Part shown: positions 24,872 to 34,068 of the stretch, piece by piece | How the letters are laid out: the number at the start of each line of letters is the position of its first letter | Numbering within the stretch: position 1 is the first letter of the stretch | From: RPQJ01 sp044226195 | GTDB lineage: Bacteria; Pseudomonadota; Gammaproteobacteria; Steroidobacterales; Steroidobacteraceae | Reading direction: 5' to 3' | Assembly: GCA_044226195.1 (NCBI GenBank) | Contig: JBGAHO010000001.1 | Span: 124,001-188,000, forward strand | DNA length: 64,000 nt | Position numbers and translations under genes: made by a program | Notes under the pieces: model-generated | Told to the model about the DNA's origin: nothing | Database searches by the model: none | Seen by the model: the letters and a program-made list of their open reading frames with translations, nothing else

Positions 24872-27724
24872 ATGCACGCAATCAATCGCAAGGACCTCGG
24901 CACGCCGGCCGCTGCCGGAGCGCCCGTCACCCTGTCGATCGACGGCGCGGAGGTCACCGTCCCGGCCGGAACGTCGATCATGCGCGCCGCCGCGCTCGCC
25001 GGCGGGCGCATCCCGAAGCTGTGCGCCACCGAGACGCTGAAGTCGTTCGGGTCGTGCCGCGTCTGCCTGGTCGAGGTCGAGGGCCAGAAGGGCTACCCGG
25101 CGTCCTGCACCACGCTCGTGGCGCCGGGCATGAAGGTGCGTACCGACACCGAGAAGCTGCGCCAACTGCGCAAGGGCGTGGTCGAACTCTACGTCTCGGA
25201 CCACCCGCTGGCCTGCGAGGGCTGTCCCGCGGACTCTCATTGTGAACTGCAGAGTGTCGCCGCCACGGTGGGCGTCACGACGAGCCCCTACGGCTTCGAC
25301 GGCGCGAACCATCGCGAGGCGCCCTGCGACGCGAGCAATCCGTACTTCGAGTTCGATCCGACGCTGTGCATCGCGTGCTCGCGCTGCGTGCGCGCCTGCG
25401 GCGAGGTCCAGGGCACGTTCGCCCTCACGATCGAGGGCCGCGGATTCGACTCGCGGGTCGTGGCGAGCCAGGACGAATCGTTCCTGAAGTCCGAATGCGT
25501 TTCGTGCGGCGCCTGCGTGGAATCGTGCCCGACGGCCGCGCTCTCGGAGAAGCCGCTGCGCCAGCTCGGCCGCCCCGAGCGCGCCGTCACGACGACCTGC
25601 GCCTACTGCGGCGTCGGCTGCTCGTTCGAGGCCGAAGTGCGCGGCGAGCAGGTCGTGCGCATGGTGCCGAGCCGCGACGGCCGGGCCAATCGCGGCCACG
25701 CCTGCGTGAAGGGTCGGTTCGCCTACGGTTACGCCACCCACGAGGACCGCATCACGACGCCGATGATCCGTCGCCGGATCAGCGACCCGTGGCAGCCCGT
25801 GAGCTGGGACGAGGCGTTCGCCTACGCGGCCGGTGAGTTCCGCCGCATCCAGGCGAAGTACGGCCGCCATTCGGTCGGCGGCATCACGTCCTCGCGCTGC
25901 ACCAACGAGGAGACGTTCCTGGTGCAGAAACTGGTGCGGGCAGCGCTCGGCACCAACAACGTCGACACCTGCGCGCGCGTCTGCCACTCCCCGACGGGGT
26001 ACGGCCTGAAGCACACGCTCGGCGAGTCGGCGGGGACCCAGACCTTCGACTCGGTGCAGAAGGCGGACGTGATCTTCGTCATCGGGGCCAATCCCACGGA
26101 AGGCCACCCGGTGTTCGGCTCGCGCATGAAGCGCCGGCTGCGTGAAGGCGCGAAGCTGATCGTCGCCGACCCGCGCGCCATCGACCTCGTGAAGAGCCCG
26201 CACGTCGAGGCCGCCTACCACCTGCCGCTGCGCCCCGGGACCAACGTCGCGCTGATCAATTCGATCGCCCACGTCGTGGTCACCGAGGGCCTCGTGAACG
26301 AAGCGTTCGTGGCCGAGCGCTGCGAGCCGGGCCCGTTCCAGAAGTGGCGTGACTTCGTGTCCGAGGCGCGCAATTCGCCCGAGGCGATGGCCAGCGTGAC
26401 CGGCGTGCCGGCCGAACTCGTGCGCGGCGCGGCCCGGCTGTACGCGACGGCCGGCAACGGCGCCATCTACTACGGACTCGGCGTGACGGAGCACAGCCAG
26501 GGCAGCACCATGGTGCTCGGCATCGCCAATCTTGCGATGGCGACGGGCAACCTCGGTCGCGAGGGCGTGGGCGTGAATCCGCTGCGGGGCCAGAACAACG
26601 TGCAGGGGTCGTGCGACATGGGCTCGTTCCCGCACGAACTGGCGGGCTACCGCCACATCTCCGACGGCGCCGTCCGCCAGCTCTTCAACGACGCCTGGGG
26701 CGTCGAACTGGAGCCCGAGCCGGGCCTGCGCATCCCGAACATGTTCGAGGCGGCGCTCGACGGCAGCTTCAAGGCGATGTACGTGCAGGGCGAGGACATG
26801 GCGCAGTCCGACCCGAATACGCAGCACGTCACCGCCGCCCTCTCCGCCCTCGAATGCCTGGTCGTGCAGGACATCTTCCTCAACGAGACCGCGAAGTACG
26901 CGCACGTGTTCTTCCCGGGCTCGTCGTTCCTCGAGAAGGACGGCACGTTCACCAACGCCGAGCGGCGCATCTCGCGGGTCCGCAAGGTGATGGCCCCGCT
27001 GGCCGGACTCGCCGACTGGGAAGTCACGATCGGCTTCGCGCGCGCGCTCGGCTATGAGATGAACTACTCGCATCCGTCCGAGATCATGGACGAGATCGCG
27101 CGGCTGACCCCGACGTTCGCCGGCGTCACCTACGAGAAACTCGATCGGCTCGGCAGCATCCAGTGGCCGTGCAACGAGGCCGCGCCGGAGGGCACGCCAA
27201 CGATGCACATCGACCAGTTCGTGCGTGGCAAGGGCCGCTTCTACGTCACCGAGTACGTCCCCACCAAGGAGCGGGTGAACGCCCGCTTCCCGCTCATCCT
27301 CACGACCGGCCGGGTGCTCACGCAGTACAACGTCGGTGCGCAGACGCGACGCACCGCGAACAGCCAGTGGTACGAGGAGGACGTGCTCGAGATCCACCCG
27401 CAGGACGCGGAGGACCGCGGCATCACGACCGGCGAATGGGTCGGCGTGACGAGCCGAGCGGGCGAAACGGTGCTGCGCGCCGTGGTCACGGAGCGCGTGC
27501 AGCCGGGCGTGGTGTACACGACGTTCCATTTCCCGGACTCGGGCGCCAACGTCATCACCACCGAGAATTCGGACTGGGCGACGAACTGCCCCGAGTACAA
27601 GGTGACGGCGGTGCAGGCGGTCAAGGTGCAGCGGCCGTCCGAGTGGCAGCGGCGCTACCGCAAGCGCAACGAGGAGCAGCTTGCCCTTGCCCGCGACGCC
27701 ACCCATGCGCGCGTGCCGGGCTGA
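24872..27724 (+). CDS. fdsA: NAD-dependent formate dehydrogenase alpha subunit (molybdenum/bis-MGD)
   Basis: The 950-residue catalytic subunit begins with a [2Fe-2S] ferredoxin domain (GSCRVCLVEVEG) and a His/Cys cluster (CEGCPADSHCELQ). Two [4Fe-4S] clusters follow (CIACSRCVRACGEVQ and CVSCGACVESCPTAA). The Mo-bis-MGD domain has its own cluster (CAYCGVGC) and ARVCHSPTGYG, in which C371 aligns with the Mo-ligating Cys/Sec of formate dehydrogenases. It oxidises formate to CO2 in the cytoplasm. A GAGGGGGAG site precedes the ATG. It is a Cys enzyme, not a selenoenzyme. Confidence 0.95.
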   Translation: MHAINRKDLGTPAAAGAPVTLSIDGAEVTVPAGTSIMRAAALAGGRIPKLCATETLKSFGSCRVCLVEVEGQKGYPASCTTLVAPGMKVRTDTEKLRQLRKGVVELYVSDHPLACEGCPADSHCELQSVAATVGVTTSPYGFDGANHREAPCDASNPYFEFDPTLCIACSRCVRACGEVQGTFALTIEGRGFDSRVVASQDESFLKSECVSCGACVESCPTAALSEKPLRQLGRPERAVTTTCAYCGVGCSFEAEVRGEQVVRMVPSRDGRANRGHACVKGRFAYGYATHEDRITTPMIRRRISDPWQPVSWDEAFAYAAGEFRRIQAKYGRHSVGGITSSRCTNEETFLVQKLVRAALGTNNVDTCARVCHSPTGYGLKHTLGESAGTQTFDSVQKADVIFVIGANPTEGHPVFGSRMKRRLREGAKLIVADPRAIDLVKSPHVEAAYHLPLRPGTNVALINSIAHVVVTEGLVNEAFVAERCEPGPFQKWRDFVSEARNSPEAMASVTGVPAELVRGAARLYATAGNGAIYYGLGVTEHSQGSTMVLGIANLAMATGNLGREGVGVNPLRGQNNVQGSCDMGSFPHELAGYRHISDGAVRQLFNDAWGVELEPEPGLRIPNMFEAALDGSFKAMYVQGEDMAQSDPNTQHVTAALSALECLVVQDIFLNETAKYAHVFFPGSSFLEKDGTFTNAERRISRVRKVMAPLAGLADWEVTIGFARALGYEMNYSHPSEIMDEIARLTPTFAGVTYEKLDRLGSIQWPCNEAAPEGTPTMHIDQFVRGKGRFYVTEYVPTKERVNARFPLILTTGRVLTQYNVGAQTRRTANSQWYEEDVLEIHPQDAEDRGITTGEWVGVTSRAGETVLRAVVTERVQPGVVYTTFHFPDSGANVITTENSDWATNCPEYKVTAVQAVKVQRPSEWQRRYRKRNEEQLALARDATHARVPG

Positions 27725-27727
27725 GCC

Positions 27728-27955
27728 ATGCACGTCGAGCGGCTGGTCGAGATGGCGAACGAGATCGGGACTTTCTTCCTGTCGGAAGCCGGCGCGGATG
27801 GCGCCCCGAAGGAGATCGCCTCGCACATCACCAAGTTCTGGGACCCCCGCATGCGCTCACAGCTCATCGCGCACGCCAATGCGGGCGGCGCGGGACTCAG
27901 CCAGGCGGCACTCGCGGCCGCCCGGCTGCTGGCACCCGTCTCGCAGCGGGCCTAG
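27728..27955 (+). CDS. fdsD: Formate dehydrogenase delta subunit
   Basis: The 75-residue protein matches the FdsD family: IEMANEIGTFF-like opening, EIASHITKFWDPRMRSQLIAH core. FdsD supports stability or assembly of the Fds complex. It starts 3 bp after fdsA, so no fdsC/fdhD-type sulphurtransferase gene is inserted between A and D as in some betaproteobacterial operons. Its stop shares a CTAG with the convergent folD stop. Confidence 0.88.
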   Translation: MHVERLVEMANEIGTFFLSEAGADGAPKEIASHITKFWDPRMRSQLIAHANAGGAGLSQAALAAARLLAPVSQRA

Positions 27956-28821
27956 CCGGCCTTCGCCCCGGAGAGCATGCGCGCCGAGCGCAGCGTGTTC
28001 GCGAGCAGCATCGCGATCGTCATGGGACCCACGCCGCCCGGCACCGGCGTGATGGCCGAGGCCACCTGGGCCGCCGGCGCGTAATCCACGTCACCCACCA
28101 GCTTGTCGCCGACGCGGTTGATGCCGACGTCGATGACCACGGCGCCCGGCTTGATCCAGTCGCCCTTGACGAACTGCGGGATGCCGATCGCCGCCACCAC
28201 GATGTCCGCCTCGCGGCAGAAGCCCGGCAGGTCCGGCGTGCGGCTGTGGCACAGCGTGACGGTCGCGTCGGCGCCCTTGGCCGAGAGCAGCATCGCCATC
28301 GGCTTGCCGACGATGTCGCTGCGACCGATCACCACGGCGTGCTTGCCCGCGGTCTCGATGCCGGACACCTTGAGCATGCGCATGACGCCTGCCGGCGTGC
28401 ACGGCAGGAAGCGCGGCCGACCCTGCGACATCAGGCCCACGTTCTCGGCGTGGAAGCCGTCGACGTCCTTGGTCGGGTGGATGGCATCCAGAACGGCGGT
28501 CGAGTCCAGCCCCTTGGGCAGTGGCAACTGCACGAGGATGCCGTGCACGTCCGGGTCGGCGTTGAGCGCGTGCACCAGGGTCATCAGGTCGGCCTGCGTG
28601 GTCGTGGCCGGCAGCCGATGCAGCGTGCTCTTGAAGCCCGCCTTTTCGCAGGCGATGTGCTTGTTGCGGACGTAGACGGCGCTCGCCGGATCGTCGCCGA
28701 CCAGCACGGCCGCCAGGTGCGGCACGACGCCCTTCTCCTGCAGCAACACCCGCGCCCCCGCGGCTGCTTCGGCGCGTGTGTCTTCCGCGATCTTCTTGCC
28801 GTCGATCACCCTGGCCGTCAT
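27952..28821 (-). CDS. folD: Bifunctional methylene-THF dehydrogenase / methenyl-THF cyclohydrolase
   Basis: The 289-residue protein has the signatures HGILVQLPLPKGLD and PVPGGVGPMTIAMLL, and the NADP-binding VVIGRSDIVGKPMA. The catalytic lysine region is YVRNKHIACEKAG. It converts 5,10-methylene-THF to 10-formyl-THF in the cytoplasm. It is the last gene of an operon with an MFS transporter and two FAD oxidoreductases (4-bp overlap with the GMC gene), an unusual place that suggests a role in handling C1 units from methyl-group catabolism. Confidence 0.95.
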   Translation of the reverse strand: MTARVIDGKKIAEDTRAEAAAGARVLLQEKGVVPHLAAVLVGDDPASAVYVRNKHIACEKAGFKSTLHRLPATTTQADLMTLVHALNADPDVHGILVQLPLPKGLDSTAVLDAIHPTKDVDGFHAENVGLMSQGRPRFLPCTPAGVMRMLKVSGIETAGKHAVVIGRSDIVGKPMAMLLSAKGADATVTLCHSRTPDLPGFCREADIVVAAIGIPQFVKGDWIKPGAVVIDVGINRVGDKLVGDVDYAPAAQVASAITPVPGGVGPMTIAMLLANTLRSARMLSGAKAG

Positions 28822-30515
28822 GCACTCACTCCAGTCTCGTTGCGGGGGTCACCCGGTGGATACAGTGGGCTGTCGTCCCGCAGCCGGTAATACGGGGCCG
28901 TCGACGGCGGCAACGGCGTGTTGCCGAGGATCAGGTCGGCGCTCTTCTCCGCCACCATCATGGTCGGGGCATAGATGTTGCCGTTGGTCACGTACGGGAA
29001 GGCACTGGCATCGACCACGCGCAGCCCCTGCACGCCATGCACGCGCATCGAACCCGGATCGAGCACCGCATCGTCGCCGGTGCCCATCTTCGCCGTGCAC
29101 GAGGGATGCAGCGCCGTCTCGGCATCCCGGCGCACCCAGTCGAGGATCTGTTCGTCCGTCTCGACCTGGGTGCCCGGCGAGAGTTCGCCATCGTTGTACG
29201 GGTCGAACGCCGGCTGGTTCAGGATCCGGCGCGATACGCGGATGGCCTCGACCCACTCGCGGCGGTCCTGGTCCGTCGAGAGGTAGTTGAACTGCAGCGA
29301 GGGATGCTCGAGCGGATCCCTGGAGCGGATCCGCACCCAGCCGCGCGCATCCGAATACATCGGGCCCACGTGCACCTGGTAGCCGAGGCCCTTCGGCGGC
29401 AGTGTGCCGTCGTAGCGGATCGCCATCGGCAGGAAGTGGAACATCAGGTTCGGGTAGTCGACGTCCCCGTTGCTGCGGCAGAATCCGCCGCCTTCGAAGT
29501 GGTTGGTCGCGCCGATGCCGGAGCGCAGGAACAGCCATTGCGCGCCGACCAGCAGCTTGCGCGGCCAGCCAATGCCCGGATTGACCGGCACCGGCTGCTT
29601 GCACGAGAACTGCACGTAGACTTCGAGGTGGTCCTGCAGGTTCGAGCCGACGCCGGGCAGGTCCGCCACCACGTCGATGCCGAGCGGGCGCAGCAGGCTC
29701 GCGCTCCCGATGCCCGACAGCTGCAGCAGCTGCGGCGTGTTGATCGCACCACCGCAGAGGATCACTTCACCGGCACGCGCGGTGTCGGTGGGGCCACCCG
29801 CCGTGCGGTATTCGACGCCGACCGCCCGCGGGCCTTCGAACAGCACCCGCCCGACGTGCGTGCGCGTGATCACCTTGAGGTTGGGCCGGTCGATGACCGG
29901 ATGCAGGTAGGCGCGCGCCGCGCTCAGCCGCCGCCCACGGTGGACGTTGCGATCGAACTTCGCGAAGCCTTCCTGCCGGTAGCCATTGACGTCGTCGGTC
30001 GGCGGAAAGCCTGCCTGCTTCGTCGCCGCGAAGAACGCATCGAACAGCGGGTTCGTGGCCGGCCCGCGCTCGAGCACCAGCGGACCTTCGCCGCCGCGCC
30101 AGTCATCGACGCCGGCGAGGCAGGTCTCCATGCGCTTGAAGTACGGCAGGCAGTGGCGGTAGTCCCACTGCTCCATGCCCGGGTCCCGCGCCCAGCGCTC
30201 GTAATCCATGGGATTGCCGCGCTGGAAGATCATGCCGTTGATGCTGCTCGAACCGCCGAGCACCTTGCCGCGCGCGTGGTACACGCGACGCCCGTTCATG
30301 TGCGGCTCCGGGTCGGTCTGGTAACCCCAGTCGAAGCGCGGATTGCCGATGGGCATCGACAGCGCGGCCGGCATGTGGATGCGCGGCTCCCAGCGGAAGT
30401 CCAGTCGGCCGGCCTCGAGCACCAGCACCGACACGCCCGGATTTGCCGAAAGCCGGTTGGCGAGCGCGGAGCCCGCCGAGCCGCCACCGACGATGATGAA
30501 ATCGACCTGCCGCAT
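28818..30515 (-). CDS. GMC-family FAD oxidoreductase, choline dehydrogenase type
   Basis: The 565-residue protein has the N-terminal FAD motif IIVGGGSAGSALANRLS, GMC signature 1 (GKVLGGSSSINGMIFQRG) and signature 2 (GAINTPQLLQLSGIG). The active-site pair is H470 in HPSCTAKMG and the asparagine in TNGNIYAPTMM. Overall it looks like BetA (choline to betaine aldehyde), but GMC enzymes cover many alcohols, so the substrate is uncertain. The start at 30515 avoids an upstream out-of-frame extension. It lies 2 bp after the FAD-dependent oxidoreductase gene and overlaps folD by 4 bp. Confidence 0.85.
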   Translation of the reverse strand: MRQVDFIIVGGGSAGSALANRLSANPGVSVLVLEAGRLDFRWEPRIHMPAALSMPIGNPRFDWGYQTDPEPHMNGRRVYHARGKVLGGSSSINGMIFQRGNPMDYERWARDPGMEQWDYRHCLPYFKRMETCLAGVDDWRGGEGPLVLERGPATNPLFDAFFAATKQAGFPPTDDVNGYRQEGFAKFDRNVHRGRRLSAARAYLHPVIDRPNLKVITRTHVGRVLFEGPRAVGVEYRTAGGPTDTARAGEVILCGGAINTPQLLQLSGIGSASLLRPLGIDVVADLPGVGSNLQDHLEVYVQFSCKQPVPVNPGIGWPRKLLVGAQWLFLRSGIGATNHFEGGGFCRSNGDVDYPNLMFHFLPMAIRYDGTLPPKGLGYQVHVGPMYSDARGWVRIRSRDPLEHPSLQFNYLSTDQDRREWVEAIRVSRRILNQPAFDPYNDGELSPGTQVETDEQILDWVRRDAETALHPSCTAKMGTGDDAVLDPGSMRVHGVQGLRVVDASAFPYVTNGNIYAPTMMVAEKSADLILGNTPLPPSTAPYYRLRDDSPLYPPGDPRNETGVSA

Positions 30516-30517
30516 GG

Positions 30518-31879
30518 TCACTGGATCCTCGCGCCCTGGCGGCGCAACTCGGCGCGCACCATGCCGACATCCAGTGCCGGGAACGGCTGTCCCGTCTGCA
30601 GCGAGACCGCCGCCGCGACGCCGGCGCCCTGCCCGCTCACCGCGCAGCACATCATGTTGCGCACCGCGGCGTGCGAGACCTTGTCGCCGCCGATGCAGCG
30701 GCCGGCCACCAGCAGGCCCTCGACTCCACGCGGCACCAGCGCGCGGTAGGGCACGTGGAAGTAGCGGCCCGTCGTCGGCAGGATCAGGTAGCCGTAGCCG
30801 TCGATGAACTCGGGAAAGATGCCGATGGCATCGTCGAAGCGGCCCTGCTCGCGCACATCGTCCGCCGTGAGGTTGTAGAGCGCGTCGATCTTGCGAGTAT
30901 CACGGATGCCGAGGGTCATGCCGAAGTTGCGCAGCTTGGCGTTCTCGCAGCCCGGCATGAATTGCCGGAGCGCGTTGACCGCATGCATCGCCTGCCTGCG
31001 CCCCTCGATCTCGCCACGCGTCAGTTCGTCCGGGTTCGTGCCGTCGGCGGCGAGGAACACGAGGTTGAGATAGGTCAGGTCGCCCTGGTCGCTCACGGTG
31101 CCCCAGGTGCCTGCGAGCGTCGCGAGTGTCGGAGGAATCACGCCGGCCTGCACCGCCTGCTTGAACGGCTTGCGCAGGAAAGGCGAGAACAGATCGTCCT
31201 CCTTGCCGGTGGTGGTGATGTTCCACTCGCCGTTGCCGACCCAGTCGCGGTACGTCTGCGGATCGGCCTTGACGGCATCGATGAAGCGCCGCTTGTTCAC
31301 GCCGCTCATCGAGAACATGACCGAGGCCGACATCATCTCCTCGCGCGGCGTCTTGCGCACGATCGCGCCGGCGCGCGCGGCCACGTCGGCATCACCGGTG
31401 CCGTCGATCACGCGCCGGGCCAGGATGGCCTCGCGACCGGCCTTGCTCTCGACGATGACGCCGCGGATCACGCCACCCTCGACGATGGGGGCCACGAACT
31501 GCCGGTGCAGCATCGGGTGCACGCCCGCCTCCTCCACCAGCACATCCGCCACGTGCTTGAACGCCTCGGCGTCGAGCGAGTGGCTGATGGACTGCGGCTC
31601 CGGCATGGCCGCGCCCATCGCCTTGGCGCGCTGCTCGAACTCCGGACCGATGCCTTCGCTGTCGACCGTCTGCTCGTGCCGGTACCACGCGAAGCCCTCG
31701 ACGCCGACCTGCGTGATGTTGCCGCCGAAGCAGCCATAGCGTTCGACGAGCGTGGTGCGCGCGCCGGCCCGGGCAGAAGCGAGCGCAGCCGCGAGCCCGC
31801 CGGGTCCGCTGCCCACGACCAGGACGTCGGTCTCGTGGACGACGTCGATCTCGCGCGCCGGTTCGAGGATCTTCTTCAT
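30518..31879 (-). CDS. FAD-dependent oxidoreductase (FAD_oxidored family)
   Basis: The 453-residue protein has the dinucleotide-binding motif DVLVVGSGPGGLAAALASARAG and, close behind, ERYGCFGGNITQVGVEGF, with the cysteine typical of this family. ARRVIDGTGDADVAARAG and LLVAGRCIGGDKVSHAAVR complete the FAD site. Substrates of the family are largely unknown. Context (MFS importer upstream, GMC oxidase and FolD downstream) suggests oxidation of an imported organic compound. Its start overlaps the MFS stop as ATGA. Confidence 0.8.
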   Translation of the reverse strand: MKKILEPAREIDVVHETDVLVVGSGPGGLAAALASARAGARTTLVERYGCFGGNITQVGVEGFAWYRHEQTVDSEGIGPEFEQRAKAMGAAMPEPQSISHSLDAEAFKHVADVLVEEAGVHPMLHRQFVAPIVEGGVIRGVIVESKAGREAILARRVIDGTGDADVAARAGAIVRKTPREEMMSASVMFSMSGVNKRRFIDAVKADPQTYRDWVGNGEWNITTTGKEDDLFSPFLRKPFKQAVQAGVIPPTLATLAGTWGTVSDQGDLTYLNLVFLAADGTNPDELTRGEIEGRRQAMHAVNALRQFMPGCENAKLRNFGMTLGIRDTRKIDALYNLTADDVREQGRFDDAIGIFPEFIDGYGYLILPTTGRYFHVPYRALVPRGVEGLLVAGRCIGGDKVSHAAVRNMMCCAVSGQGAGVAAAVSLQTGQPFPALDVGMVRAELRRQGARIQ

Positions 31880-33141
31880 GCCGTGCGGCCTGCCTCGTGT
31901 TTCGCCCGCTCCCCGGCCCAGTCCACCGGCTTCACCTCCGGCACGATCACCAGCCAGGCGACGAGGCCGCACAGCGCGACCCCGCCCGAGACGAGCAACG
32001 CCGAAGTGTAATGCCCGCTCTGCTGCACGAGATATCCGGTCACGACCGGCGCTGTCATGCCCGCGACATTGCCGACCGCATTCTGGATGCCCATCCAGCG
32101 GCCGGTGGCCCAGGGTCCCGCGAAGGTCTGGGTCACGGACGGATTCGACGGGCTGTTGAGGCCGTCGAACACGCCGGTCAGCAGCAGGATGGCGGCGGCC
32201 GGGAGCAGGCTCGACACCTGGCTGCTGGCGATCAGGCACAGGCCCACGCCGGCGCTGCTGCAGGCGAGCGCGGTCTTGTACGCGCGGTTGAAGCTCGTCC
32301 CGCGCGTCACCCAGCGGTCGAGCAGCAGGCCCGCGACCAGCACGGTCACGCCATCGACCACGTAGAAGGCGCTCGCGACCTCGGTCATCGTGGCGAGCGA
32401 CAGCCCGCGCTCGTTGACGAGGTACAGCGGCAGCCACGAGAACACGAAATAGAACGCATAGTTGCCGCAGAAGGTGCCCAGCATGCCGCCCCAGAGCGCG
32501 CGCTGGCGCAGGATCAGCCAGTACGGCGGGTCCTCGCCCGCGCGGGGCATCGCGGTTTCCCCGGCGTGCGGGCGGCGCATCCAGCGCAGCCAGAACACGA
32601 GCCACACCAGCGAGGCCGTGCCCATGGCGATGAACATCGCGCGCCACCCGTAGCGCACCATGATCAACCCGCCGACGAACGTGCCGAGCGCGGGCCCGAC
32701 GACCGACCCGAACTGCATGACGGCTGTCGCGCGGGCCCGCTGCACGGGCGGCACGTTGCGCGACAGCAGGCTGAGCGCGCTCGGATAAAACGTCGATTCG
32801 CCGAGGCCCATCGCGAGACGCAGGGCGACCAGCGCCGCGAGGCCCCCGACCAGCCCGGTGGTGGCCGTGGCCACGCTCCACACGAGAAAGCCCCCGGCGA
32901 GGACGCGCGCGGGTCCGAACCGGTCGGCCAGCCAGCCGCTCACCGGCTGCAGCGGCGCGTAGGCCCAGTAGAAGGCCGCGAGCACCCATCCCATCTCGCT
33001 CGGCGAGAGGGAGAGTTCCTTCTCGAGCAGGGGCGCGGCGGTCGCGATGCTGCCCCGGTCGACGTAGTTGACGAGCAGCGCGGTGGCGAGCAGCGCAACC
33101 AGCCCGAGCGGCGCGCGCGCGGCCGCCGAAGTAGCGTTCAT
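31876..33141 (-). CDS. MFS transporter, anion:cation symporter-like
   Basis: The 421-residue protein has twelve predicted membrane spans. The loop 2-3 motif GWLADRFGPARVLAGG is the MFS signature, and LVNYVDRGSIATAAPLLEKEL is typical of the ACS/phthalate-hexuronate branch. It probably imports the organic anion processed by the two downstream flavoproteins. The ATG at 33141 gives a normal N-terminus; upstream in-frame sequence is not protein-like. It is the first gene of a four-gene operon divergent from the SDR gene. Confidence 0.85.
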   Translation of the reverse strand: MNATSAAARAPLGLVALLATALLVNYVDRGSIATAAPLLEKELSLSPSEMGWVLAAFYWAYAPLQPVSGWLADRFGPARVLAGGFLVWSVATATTGLVGGLAALVALRLAMGLGESTFYPSALSLLSRNVPPVQRARATAVMQFGSVVGPALGTFVGGLIMVRYGWRAMFIAMGTASLVWLVFWLRWMRRPHAGETAMPRAGEDPPYWLILRQRALWGGMLGTFCGNYAFYFVFSWLPLYLVNERGLSLATMTEVASAFYVVDGVTVLVAGLLLDRWVTRGTSFNRAYKTALACSSAGVGLCLIASSQVSSLLPAAAILLLTGVFDGLNSPSNPSVTQTFAGPWATGRWMGIQNAVGNVAGMTAPVVTGYLVQQSGHYTSALLVSGGVALCGLVAWLVIVPEVKPVDWAGERAKHEAGRTA

Positions 33142-33279
33142 GCCGGTGGTCTCTCCCCCAGGTGCCGGCGAGTGTAGCGCACTCTCCCGCCCGCGCCGCG
33201 GGCGTGACCGCGCTCCCTGCCATGCGCGACAATGCGCCGTCCAACGTCCGGACATGAACCACCGCGAAGGGGCCAATCG

Positions 33280-34050
33280 ATGCGTACCGCCGTCGTCACG
33301 GGAGCTGCACAGGGACTGGGGCTGGAGACCGCGACGGTGCTCGCGCGCCAGGGCTACGAGGTCGTCCTGACGGACGTGCAGCCACTCGATGCAGCCGTGG
33401 CCCGACTCGCGGACGAGGGCCTGAAGTCCCGCGGCATCGTCGGCGACGTGGCGTCGGAAGAGTTCGTGGAGTCGCTGGCGGCCCGGATCGCTGCGGACTA
33501 CGGTGCGGCAGACGCGCTCGTCAACAATGCCGGCGTGAGCCTGATCCAGCCGGCCGAGAGCACCACCGCGGCCCAGTGGCGCCGCGTCATCGACATCAAC
33601 CTGCTCGGGCCCTTCCTGCTCTGCCGCGCACTCGGCTCGCAGATGCTCGGACGCGGCCGCGGCAGCATCGTCAACGTCGCCTCGATCGCCGGCCTGCGCG
33701 GCGTCATCCACCGCGCGGCCTACAATGCCTCGAAGCACGGACTGGTCGGGCTCACGCACACCCTGGCGGCCGAATGGGGCGGCCGGGGCGTGCGCGTCAA
33801 CGCGGTGTGCCCCGGCTGGATCAAGACCGAGATGGATGCGAAGGACATGGGCTCGGGCGCCTACACCGACGAGGACATCGAGCGGCGCGTGCCGATGGCG
33901 CGCTTCGCCCGGCCCATCGACGTGGCCTCGGCGATCGTCTACCTCGCCGACCCGGACCTGAGCGGCTTCATCAACGGCGTGGCGCTGCCGGTCGACGGCG
34001 GCTGGACAGCGGACGCCAGCTGGGACGCGCTGCGCCTCAAGACCCGCTGA
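33280..34050 (+). CDS. Short-chain dehydrogenase/reductase (classical SDR)
   Basis: The 256-residue protein has VVTGAAQGLGLETA (cofactor site), NNAG in ALVNNAGVSL, the catalytic Ser in NVASIAG, and YNASK (Y150-x3-K region). The PGWIKTEM segment follows. The acidic residue after strand 2 (LTDVQPLD) suggests NAD+ preference. The ATG at 33280 has GAAGGGG upstream; an ATG 16 codons earlier lacks one. It is divergent from the MFS operon and may act on the same substrate class. Not further assignable. Confidence 0.85.
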   Translation: MRTAVVTGAAQGLGLETATVLARQGYEVVLTDVQPLDAAVARLADEGLKSRGIVGDVASEEFVESLAARIAADYGAADALVNNAGVSLIQPAESTTAAQWRRVIDINLLGPFLLCRALGSQMLGRGRGSIVNVASIAGLRGVIHRAAYNASKHGLVGLTHTLAAEWGGRGVRVNAVCPGWIKTEMDAKDMGSGAYTDEDIERRVPMARFARPIDVASAIVYLADPDLSGFINGVALPVDGGWTADASWDALRLKTR

Positions 34051-34068
34051 CCCGGCGGCGCAGAGCCG

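Noticed and set aside
24686..27826. 1046-codon minus-strand frame across fdsA
   Set aside because: It lies exactly antisense to the conserved fdsA gene, has Arg/His/Ala-rich composition and no recognisable domain.
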